From positions 1 through 64,000 of the forward strand of contig NZ_JBNHEP010000307.1 of the NCBI RefSeq assembly GCF_050015995.1: 64,000 bases of DNA, read 5' to 3'. The notes beneath the pieces are model-generated. The model searched no databases, was not told where the DNA came from, and saw nothing but the letters and a program-made list of their open reading frames with translations. Shown here in pieces: positions 48,045 through 57,319 of this stretch (position 1 is the stretch's first letter; each line of letters starts with the position of its first letter). This DNA is from Trichodesmium sp050015995. Its GTDB lineage: Bacteria; Cyanobacteriota; Cyanobacteriia; Cyanobacteriales; Microcoleaceae. Both the position numbers and the translations under genes were made by a program.

Positions 48045-49682
48045 ATGAACACTGCAGAATTATTAGTAAAATGCCTCGAAAATGAAGGTGTAAAATATGT
48101 ATTTGGATTGCCTGGAGAAGAAAATCTAAATATTCTAGAAGCTCTGAAAAATTCTTCAATCCAATTTATTACTACCCGACATGAACAGGGTGCTGCTTTT
48201 ATGGCAGATGTCTACGGTCGTCTAACAGGAAAAGCAGGAGTTTGTTTATCAACATTAGGTCCTGGTGCGACTAATTTAATGACTGGTGTTGCTGATGCTA
48301 ATTTAGATGGGGCACCTTTAGTCGCAATTACAGGTCAAGTTGGTACAGATAGAATGCACATAGAATCTCACCAATATTTAGATTTGGTGGCGATGTTTTC
48401 TCCAGTAACTAAATGGAATGCTCAAATTGTTCGCCCTAGTAATACACCAGAAATTGTCCGCAAAGCATTTAAAGTAGCTCAACAAGAAAAGCCTGGTGCT
48501 GTTCATATAGATCTACCAGAAAATATTGCTGCAATGTCTGTAGAAGGTAAACCTTTGAATCGAGATAAGCGGGAAAAATCTTATTCTGCTTATCAGAGTA
48601 TGACCGAAGCAGCAGTGGCAATTTCTAAAGCAAAAAATCCTGTAATTTTAGTTGGAAATGGAGCGATTCGAGGAAATGCAAGTGAAGCTTTGACAGAGTT
48701 TGCTACACAATTAAATATTCCTGTTGCTAATACTTTTATGGGTAAAGGTGTGATTCCTTATACTCATCCTCTATCTTTATGGACGACAGGATTACAACAA
48801 CGGGATTATATTAGTTGTGCTTTTGACCAAACAGATTTGGTTATTGCAGTGGGTTACGATTTAATTGAATATTCACCAAAAAAATGGAATCCTCAAGGCG
48901 AAATTCCGATTATTCATATTGGGGCAAAATATGCAGAGATTGATAGTAGTTATATTCCCATAGCTGAAATAGTTGGAGATATTTCTGATTCTTTGAATGA
49001 AATTTTGCGACGCTCGGAGCGCATAAATCAATTAAGTCCGACTGTATCAGAAATTAGAAAAAATATGCGCTCTGAATATGAGGGATATGGTAAGGATAAT
49101 GAGTTTCCAATTAAGCCTCAAAAACTAATTTATGATTTGCGTCAAGTAATGGGTCCGGAGGATATTGTCATCTCCGACGTTGGTGCCCATAAAATGTGGA
49201 TTGCTAGACATTATCATTGTGACCGTCCTAATACTTGTTTGATTTCTAATGGATTTGCTGCAATGGGTATTGCTATTCCAGGAGCGATCGCTGCAAAATT
49301 AGTTCATCCCAACCGTAAGGTTGTGGCAGCAACAGGGGATGGTGGGTTTATGATGAATTGTCAAGAGTTGGAAACTGCTTTACGGGTGGGTACTGTTTTT
49401 GTAACTTTGATTTTTAATGATGGTGGTTATGGTTTGATTGAGTGGAAACAGGAAAACCATTTTGGCAAGTCTTCTTTTATTAAGTTTGGCAATCCTGATT
49501 TTGTTAAGTTTGCGGAAAGTTTTGGTTTGAAAGGTTATCGAGTGGAGTCTGCTGTTGATTTAATTCCTACTCTGAAAGAGGCTCTTGCTCAAGATGTTCC
49601 TGCTGTGATAGATTGCCCTATTGATTACCGAGAAAATACTCTTTTTAGTCAAAAATCAGGTGGTTTAAGTTGTTCTATTTAG
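48045..49682 (+). CDS. 2-oxoglutarate decarboxylase (ThDP enzyme)
   Basis: ThDP-dependent enzyme of the acetolactate-synthase superfamily that, in cyanobacteria, converts 2-oxoglutarate to succinate semialdehyde. The 545-aa protein has the catalytic Glu in TTRHEQGAAFMADVYGR, a central Rossmann-like domain, and the ThDP/Mg motif GDGGFMMN ... NDGGYGLI. It lacks an FAD-type regulatory subunit partner, and no ilvN is adjacent. Neighbourhood with SSADH on the same strand is the main reason to prefer 2-OGDC over acetolactate synthase. Together the two bypass the missing 2-oxoglutarate dehydrogenase. Monocistronic because of the 2-kb gap. Confidence 0.88.
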   Translation: MNTAELLVKCLENEGVKYVFGLPGEENLNILEALKNSSIQFITTRHEQGAAFMADVYGRLTGKAGVCLSTLGPGATNLMTGVADANLDGAPLVAITGQVGTDRMHIESHQYLDLVAMFSPVTKWNAQIVRPSNTPEIVRKAFKVAQQEKPGAVHIDLPENIAAMSVEGKPLNRDKREKSYSAYQSMTEAAVAISKAKNPVILVGNGAIRGNASEALTEFATQLNIPVANTFMGKGVIPYTHPLSLWTTGLQQRDYISCAFDQTDLVIAVGYDLIEYSPKKWNPQGEIPIIHIGAKYAEIDSSYIPIAEIVGDISDSLNEILRRSERINQLSPTVSEIRKNMRSEYEGYGKDNEFPIKPQKLIYDLRQVMGPEDIVISDVGAHKMWIARHYHCDRPNTCLISNGFAAMGIAIPGAIAAKLVHPNRKVVAATGDGGFMMNCQELETALRVGTVFVTLIFNDGGYGLIEWKQENHFGKSSFIKFGNPDFVKFAESFGLKGYRVESAVDLIPTLKEALAQDVPAVIDCPIDYRENTLFSQKSGGLSCSI

Positions 49683-50242
49683 TTATTAGTTAGTGATAAG
49701 TTTGAATAGGAGATTTTTCTAAAATTTATGATTGGTTATTACTAAGTTGCTGAAAAATAATGGAGAGTTGGAAAGTTTCTATATTTTCTACTTAGCTAAG
49801 CTAGAAAATATAAACTTTTCAACTCAATTATGACAAAATTAATAGGGAAAGTTTGTTATGAAATATAACTGAAGTCAGAACTTATATCAAGTAACATTAA
49901 TTAAACCCTGTGTAGGGACGTTGCATAAGGGCGTCTCTAGCAGGTTGGAGAAATATTGTTTATTACAGTTATTTAATGAGACATGATATTAGATAGGAGA
50001 GTTGTCAGATTGCCGACCTAGAGATGAGAGATATTTTTTTCTATGGTGTTTACTTACAAAATTGATTAATTTTGTTTGGTATAATCTACCTAAGTACAGG
50101 AGTTTGCAACTTAATGTAGTACTACTAAATATTATAAATTCTTTTGCTAACTTTTATTACTGTACTTTACAGAGTCGCAAAATGCTGTAAGATATTTTAT
50201 TTATAAGAAAATTTTAACTTGTGTATTATTAACTTATCAGTT
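49683..50242. other. Intergenic region with a dispersed palindrome variant
   Basis: GTAGGGACGTTGCATAAGGG and CGTCTCTAGCAGG (about 49914-49942) form a diverged copy of the GACGTTGCATGCAACGTC palindrome of 25.3 and 26.3 kb. An imperfect hairpin (CTATATTTTCTA ... TAGAAAATATA, 49780-49812) lies after 2-OGDC and could be its terminator. A 62-codon frame from 50002 is not protein-like. Confidence 0.45.
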
Positions 50243-50767
50243 ATGAATAAAAACTATAGTGCTATAGTAAAAAAGATTATTATCGGAACAAGAGAAGCAG
50301 CTTTTTTATTGGGTATTTGTTGTCAAAGAGTCAGAGTTCTACTTTCCCAAAAGAGAATAAAAGGGGCTTACAAACACAAAGGATTTTGGCAGATTCCTCT
50401 CTACAATAAAATGCCTGTTGTAATACCAGGCACTAGAGGTCCAGAAGGTGTTTGGTGTAAGAGACTCCGAGAGAAACCTACAATAATTCATGTCAATCAA
50501 CAGAAAATTAAGGCTAATGGTAAAAGAATTAAAAATGATCCTCAAATGACCCCGGAGCAATTGATGCCAGTAATCGCCTTAAAACAAACTAATCGTAACG
50601 ATTTGGGTTATCAGATGGAAATAGATGGCCCTTGTCGTATTGTTTATAAACCTTATGACCCCTTACCTTGTGGTGCTCATTTATGGATTGAGACTTATTA
50701 TCCGGTGCAGTTTGTCGATACTAAGTTTCAAACTGTGACATCTAGGCAAGCTTATAAATATGTTTAA
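50243..50767 (+). CDS. HTH-domain hypothetical protein
   Basis: About 174 aa from the ATG at 50243 (an upstream GTG at 50219 is possible). The N-terminus IIIGTREAAFLLGICCQRVR, then VLLSQKRIKGAYKHKGFWQI, resembles the excisionase/MerR-like winged HTH in which a short helix pair is followed by a GxYK..G.W.IP strand. The C-terminal part (LGYQMEIDGPCRIVYKPYDP, then LPCGAHLWIETYYPV) is a separate beta-rich domain that I do not recognise. Probably a DNA-binding protein. It is convergent with dndD, so regulation of the dnd island is possible but only by neighbourhood. Confidence 0.6.
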   Translation: MNKNYSAIVKKIIIGTREAAFLLGICCQRVRVLLSQKRIKGAYKHKGFWQIPLYNKMPVVIPGTRGPEGVWCKRLREKPTIIHVNQQKIKANGKRIKNDPQMTPEQLMPVIALKQTNRNDLGYQMEIDGPCRIVYKPYDPLPCGAHLWIETYYPVQFVDTKFQTVTSRQAYKYV

Positions 50768-50855
50768 AACTACCACTCTAGAATAAAATTTTAGCAATTA
50801 TTAGTCAGTTTATTAACCGAAGTAGATTGCTATTAATTTTCTAATATACCATTAT

Positions 50856-51263
50856 AGGACTCTGTTTCGAGTAAATATTCGTAAGCGATCGCCTCTAAAT
50901 TCTGGATATTTTCTATTTCCACCTGGACAACTTCAGTTGAAAAAGTAGAGAAAAAAAAGTGGCTTACCAAAAGTATCATTTTTTGAGATTTGTCTGATTA
51001 TTTTGAGAATCAGATTCCAGCAAATATTCTTATTGAATCGCCTTTCAATTCTGAATATTTTCTATTTTTACCTAGACAACTTCATTTGAAAAAGTAGAAG
51101 TCAAAAAGTGGCTTACTAAAAATACCCTTTTTTGATATTTTTCTGTTTTTTTTGAGCATCATATTTGAGTAAATATTCGTAAGCAATCGCCTCCAAAATT
51201 ATGAATATTTTCTCCTCCTACCTGAGCAACAAAGCCTTGAAAAAGTAGAGAGAAAAAAGCGAG
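50856..51263 (-). repeat. Tandem copies of the dndD 3' end
   Basis: Three degenerate units, about 145-150 bp each, continue downstream of dndD. Each encodes the DndD tail on the minus strand: (E)NIQNLEAIAYEYLL, a short Asp/Gln-rich spacer, then (K)GYF(W) and a stop, followed by a CACTTTTTTCTCTACTTTTTC-like spacer. The genuine gene ends ENLRNLEAIQYEYLLKYDSQ and KKGYFW. Units differ by point changes (one has the HIP1-bearing GCGATCGC, others GCAATCGC/GAATCGC). Confidence 0.85.
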
Positions 51264-53246
51264 TTACCAAAAGTATCCTTTTTTGACATTAGTCTGATTG
51301 TTTTGAGAATCATATTTGAGCAAATATTCGTATTGGATTGCTTCTAAATTACGGAGATTTTCTACTTCTGATTTGCCAACTTCAGTATCAGTAGATAAGA
51401 GAATAACTTGATGACTAGCAGCAGGGAAATAACGTTCAACTAAGTTTTGACGATGAGAAGAATCTAATCTCCCTAAAGGCGTATCAATAGCCACAGGTAA
51501 ACGTCTACCAGAAACCCGTGCTAAACCCCATAAAAAAGAAATTGCCAAAAGCTGTTTTTCCCCTGCAGATATTCGATGTTTAGGAAGAAGTTGCCCTTGA
51601 TTATCATAGAGAGAAAGAGAAAAATTATGAGTATCAATAGCCACGCTATGAACTAAGTCTGATTTATGTAAAAGATAACGGAAACATTCAGTAACTTCTA
51701 TCTCTAATTTATTCAGCTTTTTCAGGGTTAACTTATCCTTAAATAGCTGTAAAGTCTGCTTAACTTTTGCAGAAGACTCAATTATATGTTGAATATTGTG
51801 ACGTTCCATAGTTTCATCAGTATAATTAAACAATTCTTTCTTAGTTTCATTAATCGCATCGTCCAACTTTTTACGATCGCGTTTACTATTTTCACAAGCA
51901 ACTTGTACCCTTGCTAACTCAGTTTGTGCCTCTTGCAAAGCAGTTGCCAAAATTTCATAAGCTTCCGGGGATGCTGCAATTGCTAATTGCTTTTCCAGAA
52001 TATCCATTTCCACTTCCAAATCTTTCAGATGAGTTAAACGTTCCTGAGCATTTTTCAGAGAATTTTCAATCTCATAGCACAACAAATTTTCCAGTAAAGT
52101 TAAAGCTTCTTCATGAGCAAACAACCAAGGTTCGTTACCTTGATTAATATCCTCTTTCAGCGTCAAATTTTCTTGATTGAGAAACTCTTCAATTTTGCTA
52201 ACTTTATCAGTAGGAATAGATAAATTATTCAGATAATCAAGTAGACGTTTATCTCTTTCCTGAAAAGCATCCAAAGCAATTTCTGCTTCGTGGCGTAAAA
52301 TTTCTAAATCACTCTGAGAACTTGCTTGTTCCAAAAGGGGAGAAATTAAAGCTAGAGGTAGAGCACCCCCAGCAAGTTCAACCATTTCCTGACGAGCATT
52401 ATCCATATCTAACTCTATATCTTTAAACTCTTGTTCTAACTGACTCCTTTCCCCAGCAATTTTTCCTCCTTCAGAAACAAATTTTCTCATGGCTTTTTTT
52501 TGCTTTTCTGTAGCTCTTTTTAATTGCTTTTCCAAATCTGCCAATTTTTCCGTAGCAACTTCTAAATCTGTTTTTTGCTGATGGAGTTTTTGTTCAATTT
52601 CCTCTAAATTTGCTACTTCTTTAGTCTTAGTAAGTTGTTTCTTTTTCCGAGTCACCAAAATATCTAAATCTGCTGCGAGACGTTCTGCTAATTCTAATCC
52701 TAATAATGACTGAATCGCATCTACTACTAAAGGTGGTGGTGTTTCTAGTTCAGCTAATTCTTTTACCTGTTCTCCATCAAAGAGAAATAGATTAGAAATT
52801 CCCAAAGGTAAGAGATTTTCTATATATTCATCCCAGGCATTTGCCAAGTAAGAATCAGGCCATTCACCATCAAGAATTCCCAGACTATCTTTGCCGTCTT
52901 TAGGATTTTTTTCCCAGGTACGAACGATACGATATTCTACAATTTGGTCATCTTGAATATGTTCAAAAGCTAATTCAATACGAGTTTTTTCTGTAGGGGG
53001 AGTATTGCGGTTTACACATTGAGAAAGAAAGTCGCCATAAGTTAAATTTCCCCTAGTTGAACATTGAGCGCGATGACCGTAAAGTGCGAGGCGAATTGCA
53101 TCTAAAAGAGTAGTTTTTCCTCCTCCATTCATACCTCCAAATAAGATTATAGGACGGGGGCGATCGCTAACAGTAGGGCGAAGGTTTATTGTTTGTTTAC
53201 CGGAGTACGGTCCGAAATTTTGTAAGACGAGTTCTAGGAAAATCAT
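51264..53246 (-). CDS. dndD: DNA phosphorothioation ATPase DndD
   Basis: SMC/Rad50-like ATPase of the DNA phosphorothioation machinery, thought to provide ATP-driven DNA access or nicking for DndC. The 660-aa protein has Walker A ILFGGMNGGGKTTLLDA (residues 34-50), a long central coiled coil (about 190-500), the ABC signature RISAGEKQLLAIS and Walker B LPVAIDTPLGRLDSSHR near the C-terminus. Length and order are standard for DndD. The gene is last in the minus-strand group HNH-dndC-dndD; a repeat array with a scaffold gap separates it from dndC by about 570 bp. dndE, which usually follows, is absent, and the space is filled by copies of the dndD tail. Confidence 0.93.
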   Translation of the reverse strand: MIFLELVLQNFGPYSGKQTINLRPTVSDRPRPIILFGGMNGGGKTTLLDAIRLALYGHRAQCSTRGNLTYGDFLSQCVNRNTPPTEKTRIELAFEHIQDDQIVEYRIVRTWEKNPKDGKDSLGILDGEWPDSYLANAWDEYIENLLPLGISNLFLFDGEQVKELAELETPPPLVVDAIQSLLGLELAERLAADLDILVTRKKKQLTKTKEVANLEEIEQKLHQQKTDLEVATEKLADLEKQLKRATEKQKKAMRKFVSEGGKIAGERSQLEQEFKDIELDMDNARQEMVELAGGALPLALISPLLEQASSQSDLEILRHEAEIALDAFQERDKRLLDYLNNLSIPTDKVSKIEEFLNQENLTLKEDINQGNEPWLFAHEEALTLLENLLCYEIENSLKNAQERLTHLKDLEVEMDILEKQLAIAASPEAYEILATALQEAQTELARVQVACENSKRDRKKLDDAINETKKELFNYTDETMERHNIQHIIESSAKVKQTLQLFKDKLTLKKLNKLEIEVTECFRYLLHKSDLVHSVAIDTHNFSLSLYDNQGQLLPKHRISAGEKQLLAISFLWGLARVSGRRLPVAIDTPLGRLDSSHRQNLVERYFPAASHQVILLSTDTEVGKSEVENLRNLEAIQYEYLLKYDSQNNQTNVKKGYFW

Positions 53247-53339
53247 TTTAGTTTTTTTAGGGAGTAGGGAGAAAGCTAGTGGGATAATTAACTTAATTTT
53301 TTTGATTCTTAGAATTTATCTTTTTTCCCTAGGAGATAA

Positions 53340-53800
53340 GTCTGACAAAGAGAATTTTCGTCTCAAGCAACAGAGAATTTTTGCCTTTGATTTAGACTCG
53401 GAAAAATAGAGGTTTTCCAGATATGAGTTTTCCAGATAAATTTTCATCAGTTGTCAGTCATTGTTGAATTTTTTCTGTAGAAGATAATTCTGAGAAATAT
53501 AATTTTCATCTCAAGCAACAGAGAATTTTTGCCTTTNNNNNNNNNNNNNNNNNNNNNNNNNNNNNNNNNNNNNNNNNNNNNNNNNNNNNNNNNNNNNNNN
53601 NNNNNNNNNNNNNNNNNNNNNNNNNNNNNNNNNNNNAGATTTTTCACAGATGAATTTACTAGATAAAATTTCATCAGTTCCTAGTCATTTTTGAATTTTT
53701 CCAGTAGGAGATAAGTTGAACCAATAGAATTTTCATCTCAAGCAACACAGAATTTTTGACTCTGACTTAGACTAATAAAAATAAAAAGAGAGGTTTACTA
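53340..53800. repeat. Tandem repeat array between dndC and dndD with assembly gap
   Basis: A unit of about 146-150 bp containing ATCTCAAGCAACAGAGAATT (53361), repeated at 53507 and, with changes, at 53733. TTTTCATCAGTTGTCAGTCA-type blocks repeat at the same spacing. Exactly 100 N (53537-53636) lie inside. No coding capacity. A 75-codon frame here crosses the gap and is artefactual. Confidence 0.8.
53537..53636. other. Scaffold gap (100 N)
   Basis: Exactly 100 unknown bases inside a tandem array. The real array length is unknown. Confidence 0.97.
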
Positions 53801-53817
53801 AACAAGAAAATTATTTC

Positions 53818-55380
53818 TTACTTTTCCTCAATATTTGCCGAACTTTGAGGAGAAAACTTCATATTTGCCCAACTCAATTGTTTAATTTTCTCTGAAACTT
53901 TTCCTCGCTCGACAGCTTCTTTGAGGTCTCTTTTATTATGAGCGTTTTGAATAGCTTCTTCCTTGGAACGAGAACTTGTTTCAAAACATTGTTCGAGACT
54001 TTCGTAAATCTTATATCGGTGAGACTTAATATAATATTGCCGTTCTGTATCTAACAGTTTTGCCATAAGTTCAAGGTGCATCTCATCCTGATTACATATT
54101 TCTTCTAATACTGACCATTCATCACTACCTAAAAGACTTATTCCTGCACCGGGGCGACAGTCTATAAATTTCTCTCCTGTTACTTCTTCATATATACGAG
54201 GTAAACTATCATCAAACTCATGTTTTTCTTCTAACCATATCCGTCTAATTTCACTCAGTTCTTCCAAAGAAATGAGAGTAATGTCTCGCATATTTTCTGG
54301 TGCAGTTTCACGAATTTGTGTTTGAGCTTCTAACAGTTTTCTTAGTAAAGTATCTCGCCATTCTTTTTTGTACGGACCCGGTATTGGTTCTACAGAAACT
54401 TCACTATCTACTTTCCGTTCAAATAGTTGAACTGTACCCCAAATTCGCCGAAAATCTCTTTTTTCTCGGTCAAAAATATCTAGTTCTTTACGCAAGTCTA
54501 CTAAAGGTTGTAACCATTCTTTTTCTTCATCATTTTGAATCATTGCTGACATAGATTTATCACTATCTACTAAGGTGCAAACCCAACATCCAAAACGAGA
54601 ACTTCCACAACTAGGAGTAGAGGTATCAACTACTAACGGACATTCATTATCTTCCGTTGCACCTCGATACATTGCTAGTAAATCTTTATTACTATTTCCC
54701 CAAGGATTTTCCCATTGCATTAAATATAGCCAAACTTCATCAGTTCGCCAGTCTTCAATAGGAGAATAAACTAAAGAATTAAGTAAATTAGCATTAGGAC
54801 TCAGACGTTCTCTAACTCTTTTTTCTTCTAGTTTTTTCATGGTTTTAGCGCGGTTAAGACTTTCAGCTTTACGAATCCCTAAAATTAGGATGACTTCTCC
54901 ATTAGTTCGTACAACATTCCGAATAAAAAGATTAGATGGTTCAATTTTTAAACGTCCTGTACACCATCGAAATTTAAGGCGAGGTGCGGGATAACCTTTG
55001 CCAATTAAACCTACCCAATATGTTTCTTGAAAATTTGGTTGTAGAAGATGAGGTTCTATTGGCATTTTCTGTTTTTGGGCAGTTCTTTCGATGTTTTTGA
55101 GAGATTGCTTCACCCAAGCAGAAACATAAGGATTTTCTACTCGTGTATCTGTAGTAATGACATAAATTTTTTTGGTTCTTTTTTTGACTGGCAAAGTAGC
55201 GATCGCATTCCATACAAGTTGCAAAACTGCGGTACTATCTTTTCCTCCAGAATATCCTACAACCCAAGGAATTTCATCAAGACAATATAGTTCAATAATT
55301 TCTTGAGTTAGCTTTTCTATATCTTTGATTAGTTCAGCAGTTGTGCGTTCTGGGAATAAAGATTTTTGTATAGCTTTCAT
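53818..55380 (-). CDS. dndC: DNA phosphorothioation PAPS-reductase-like enzyme DndC
   Basis: PP-loop ATP pyrophosphatase with an Fe-S cluster that activates DNA for sulfur insertion. The PP-loop SGGKDSTAVLQLVW lies near the N-terminus. Cluster cysteines are visible in RWCTGRLK, DNECPLVVD, PSCGSSRFGCWVC. Starting from ATG 55380 gives 520 aa; an upstream ATG at 55422 would add 14 hydrophobic residues of doubtful value. It lies in the minus-strand group with the SBD-HNH gene (200-bp gap) and dndD. Sulfur is normally supplied by DndA or an IscS-type desulfurase; neither is in the window. Confidence 0.93.
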   Translation of the reverse strand: MKAIQKSLFPERTTAELIKDIEKLTQEIIELYCLDEIPWVVGYSGGKDSTAVLQLVWNAIATLPVKKRTKKIYVITTDTRVENPYVSAWVKQSLKNIERTAQKQKMPIEPHLLQPNFQETYWVGLIGKGYPAPRLKFRWCTGRLKIEPSNLFIRNVVRTNGEVILILGIRKAESLNRAKTMKKLEEKRVRERLSPNANLLNSLVYSPIEDWRTDEVWLYLMQWENPWGNSNKDLLAMYRGATEDNECPLVVDTSTPSCGSSRFGCWVCTLVDSDKSMSAMIQNDEEKEWLQPLVDLRKELDIFDREKRDFRRIWGTVQLFERKVDSEVSVEPIPGPYKKEWRDTLLRKLLEAQTQIRETAPENMRDITLISLEELSEIRRIWLEEKHEFDDSLPRIYEEVTGEKFIDCRPGAGISLLGSDEWSVLEEICNQDEMHLELMAKLLDTERQYYIKSHRYKIYESLEQCFETSSRSKEEAIQNAHNKRDLKEAVERGKVSEKIKQLSWANMKFSPQSSANIEEK

Positions 55381-55621
55381 ATTTATAAATATCCTAAAAT
55401 TCAGTAAAATGAATGTAAGCATTTAGCTGTCTAATGTCAGCTTTCAGCCATCAGCTTGATTACTTTTAATTGTATAGGTTGACAACTCCAACTATTTGTT
55501 CTTGTGTTTCAATTATCTAGTTAAAAATGTAGTATAAGTTCAATTAATTTTTAGTTCATTCATTTCTATTGCTGATAGTTTACCGCTAATAACTGAATAC
55601 TTACAAATTAATTTTCTATAA

Positions 55622-56599
55622 TTATGATATAAATACATTCTGACGATGCCATTGTAAGGCTTCTATTCTAGGAAAATATTTTTTTTCATTTGGCAACCAA
55701 AGTTGATTATCATTAAATTCTTTCATGGGTTTAGAATTTGGTGATTCTTCTTGAAAGTTATTGGAAACGATAATTTTATAATCATAATCATCAGAGATAG
55801 TAAATAAACCTTTATCGAATGCCCAATGATGATTTTTACACAGTGATATGCCGTTATCTATTCTATTGTCATAAAATTTGGCAAATGGTTTTATATGTGC
55901 TCCATCTACAATGTTTTGCTTTATCGACATGGTAACTTTCATTCCACAAAAAGCACACTTATAGTTATAGGTATGTACAACTGCTTTACGAAAAATACCA
56001 TCTCTAACTACAGATTTTCTGAGATATGATTTAGGTTGTTTTTGCTGTTGGTTTAATAAATTAATTGAACTTTTTTCCTGATCATCGTCTTTTTGGAATC
56101 TTTCATTAATTACGATAAGTTCTTTAATATCTTTTTGATTGGTTGAAAACCAAGTTGCAATGAGTACATCTATTAATTCTTTTCTATTATTTTGGTCTTG
56201 CAGTAGTTCAAAAAGTTCTAGGTCTAAACTGGCATACTCAACTACCTCTTTCAATTTTTTAACGGAACTTGGCTGCTTTAAAGAATTACTTTTAGACTCA
56301 ATATGCCAGAATCCTTCACTCTTTAGAAAATAAAAAGGAAGGTGTAAACGATTTTTACCTTTATAAATACCAGAAGATAAAATATCCCAATGTTTATTGA
56401 AGGTACTAATTAATTCCTCAGATACATCGATCTGATTCTTATTGATTAAACCTTGTGTAATCAAATCAATCACAGATAATATCAAGATGGGTTTATATTC
56501 GGCTTTAGGACCAAGCTTTTGACTTGTCTTAAGTTCAGTAAAACGTTGACAGTAGTATGCTAAATTTTTTTTCCTGTTTAATTCTTGATTTTCACTCAT
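55622..56599 (-). CDS. Sulfur-binding-domain HNH endonuclease
   Basis: A 325-aa protein with two domains. The N-terminal part (about 20-105: GPKAEYKPILILSVIDLITQ, NRLHLPFYFLKSEGFWHI) resembles the sulfur-binding domain of phosphorothioate-dependent restriction enzymes such as ScoMcrA. The C-terminal HNH domain (about 205-275) has zinc ligands CAFCGM (Cys215, Cys218) and LCKNHH (Cys254, His257), plus the catalytic DGAHIKPF (His235). It is the first gene of the HNH-dndC-dndD group. In other bacteria such enzymes cleave phosphorothioated DNA; carried next to the modification genes it would endanger self DNA unless it senses context. It may be the effector of this locus instead of DndFGH (inference). 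Confidence 0.82.
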   Translation of the reverse strand: MSENQELNRKKNLAYYCQRFTELKTSQKLGPKAEYKPILILSVIDLITQGLINKNQIDVSEELISTFNKHWDILSSGIYKGKNRLHLPFYFLKSEGFWHIESKSNSLKQPSSVKKLKEVVEYASLDLELFELLQDQNNRKELIDVLIATWFSTNQKDIKELIVINERFQKDDDQEKSSINLLNQQQKQPKSYLRKSVVRDGIFRKAVVHTYNYKCAFCGMKVTMSIKQNIVDGAHIKPFAKFYDNRIDNGISLCKNHHWAFDKGLFTISDDYDYKIIVSNNFQEESPNSKPMKEFNDNQLWLPNEKKYFPRIEALQWHRQNVFIS

Positions 56600-57319
56600 T
56601 TATAGCACTAGCTAAAACATCTATATTTTCAGTATTTATTTGTCATACACCAGCAGATTAACTAAATATATATGCCAGATTAAATTTCAAATAACTACCA
56701 AAACTAAATTTAGCATAACTATTCTGATTACTCCTTTTTAAAATTACAAAATTTACTTGATTAGTTTCTCAGCAATACCTGATACTCTAATGTTGTACTT
56801 CTACAAAATAAATAAGTTCTTCATCCCTCTTTTTTACAGGAAGAAATAAACTGTTTACTATAGCAGTCGTCATCTTAAATAGCTGATATTCAAACCTATT
56901 GATACCAATTCACTTTCAAGATGTCACAAACAAATAGTTTCAAATTTTAAATGTGAAATAATTTCCTGAAATTACTGAGCCTGTCTTTCATGTCGCGCAG
57001 CGAAAAGTTTTAAGTTTATAAAATCTTACTTTTAACTTTTAACTTTTAACTTTTGACTTTTGACTTCAAACACTATGCTCTCTAAAAACTGACTGTTAAT
57101 AGCTGAATGCTTATTATTTTGACAGTAAAAAAAGAAATTAATATTCATCCCTCATGTCCCACTAGTTTATATTGACATAATAAATAGTATATGATATAGA
57201 AACAATTACCTTACAATAACAATTATAATAACTCAAATGTTTTTAAAAACATTTGGTTACAAAAATTTATATATATAGTAATTTTCAAAAATTATTAAAA
57301 ATATTTCCCAAAATCAGCT
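56600..57319. promoter_or_regulatory. Divergent control region of the dnd island
   Basis: 720 bp between the SBD-HNH gene and dndB. It contains a MITE-like copy (56899-57030: ACCAATTCACTTTCAAGATG, then TCATGTCGCGCAGCGAAAAG) and a CTTTTAACTTTTAAC microsatellite. The last 150 bp before dndB are very AT-rich with an ACATTTGG-type inverted pair. DndB represses dnd promoters in other bacteria, so an operator is likely here, but I cannot point to it. Confidence 0.4.

Noticed and set aside
48045..49682. Acetolactate synthase (ilvB)
   Set aside because: The superfamily fits, but adjacency to SSADH, absence of a regulatory subunit gene and overall resemblance to cyanobacterial 2-OGDC favour the decarboxylase.
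50243..50767. Candidate for the missing dndE
   Set aside because: The protein has an excisionase-like HTH and a beta-rich C-terminus, is on the opposite strand from dndCD, and does not resemble the small helical DndE.
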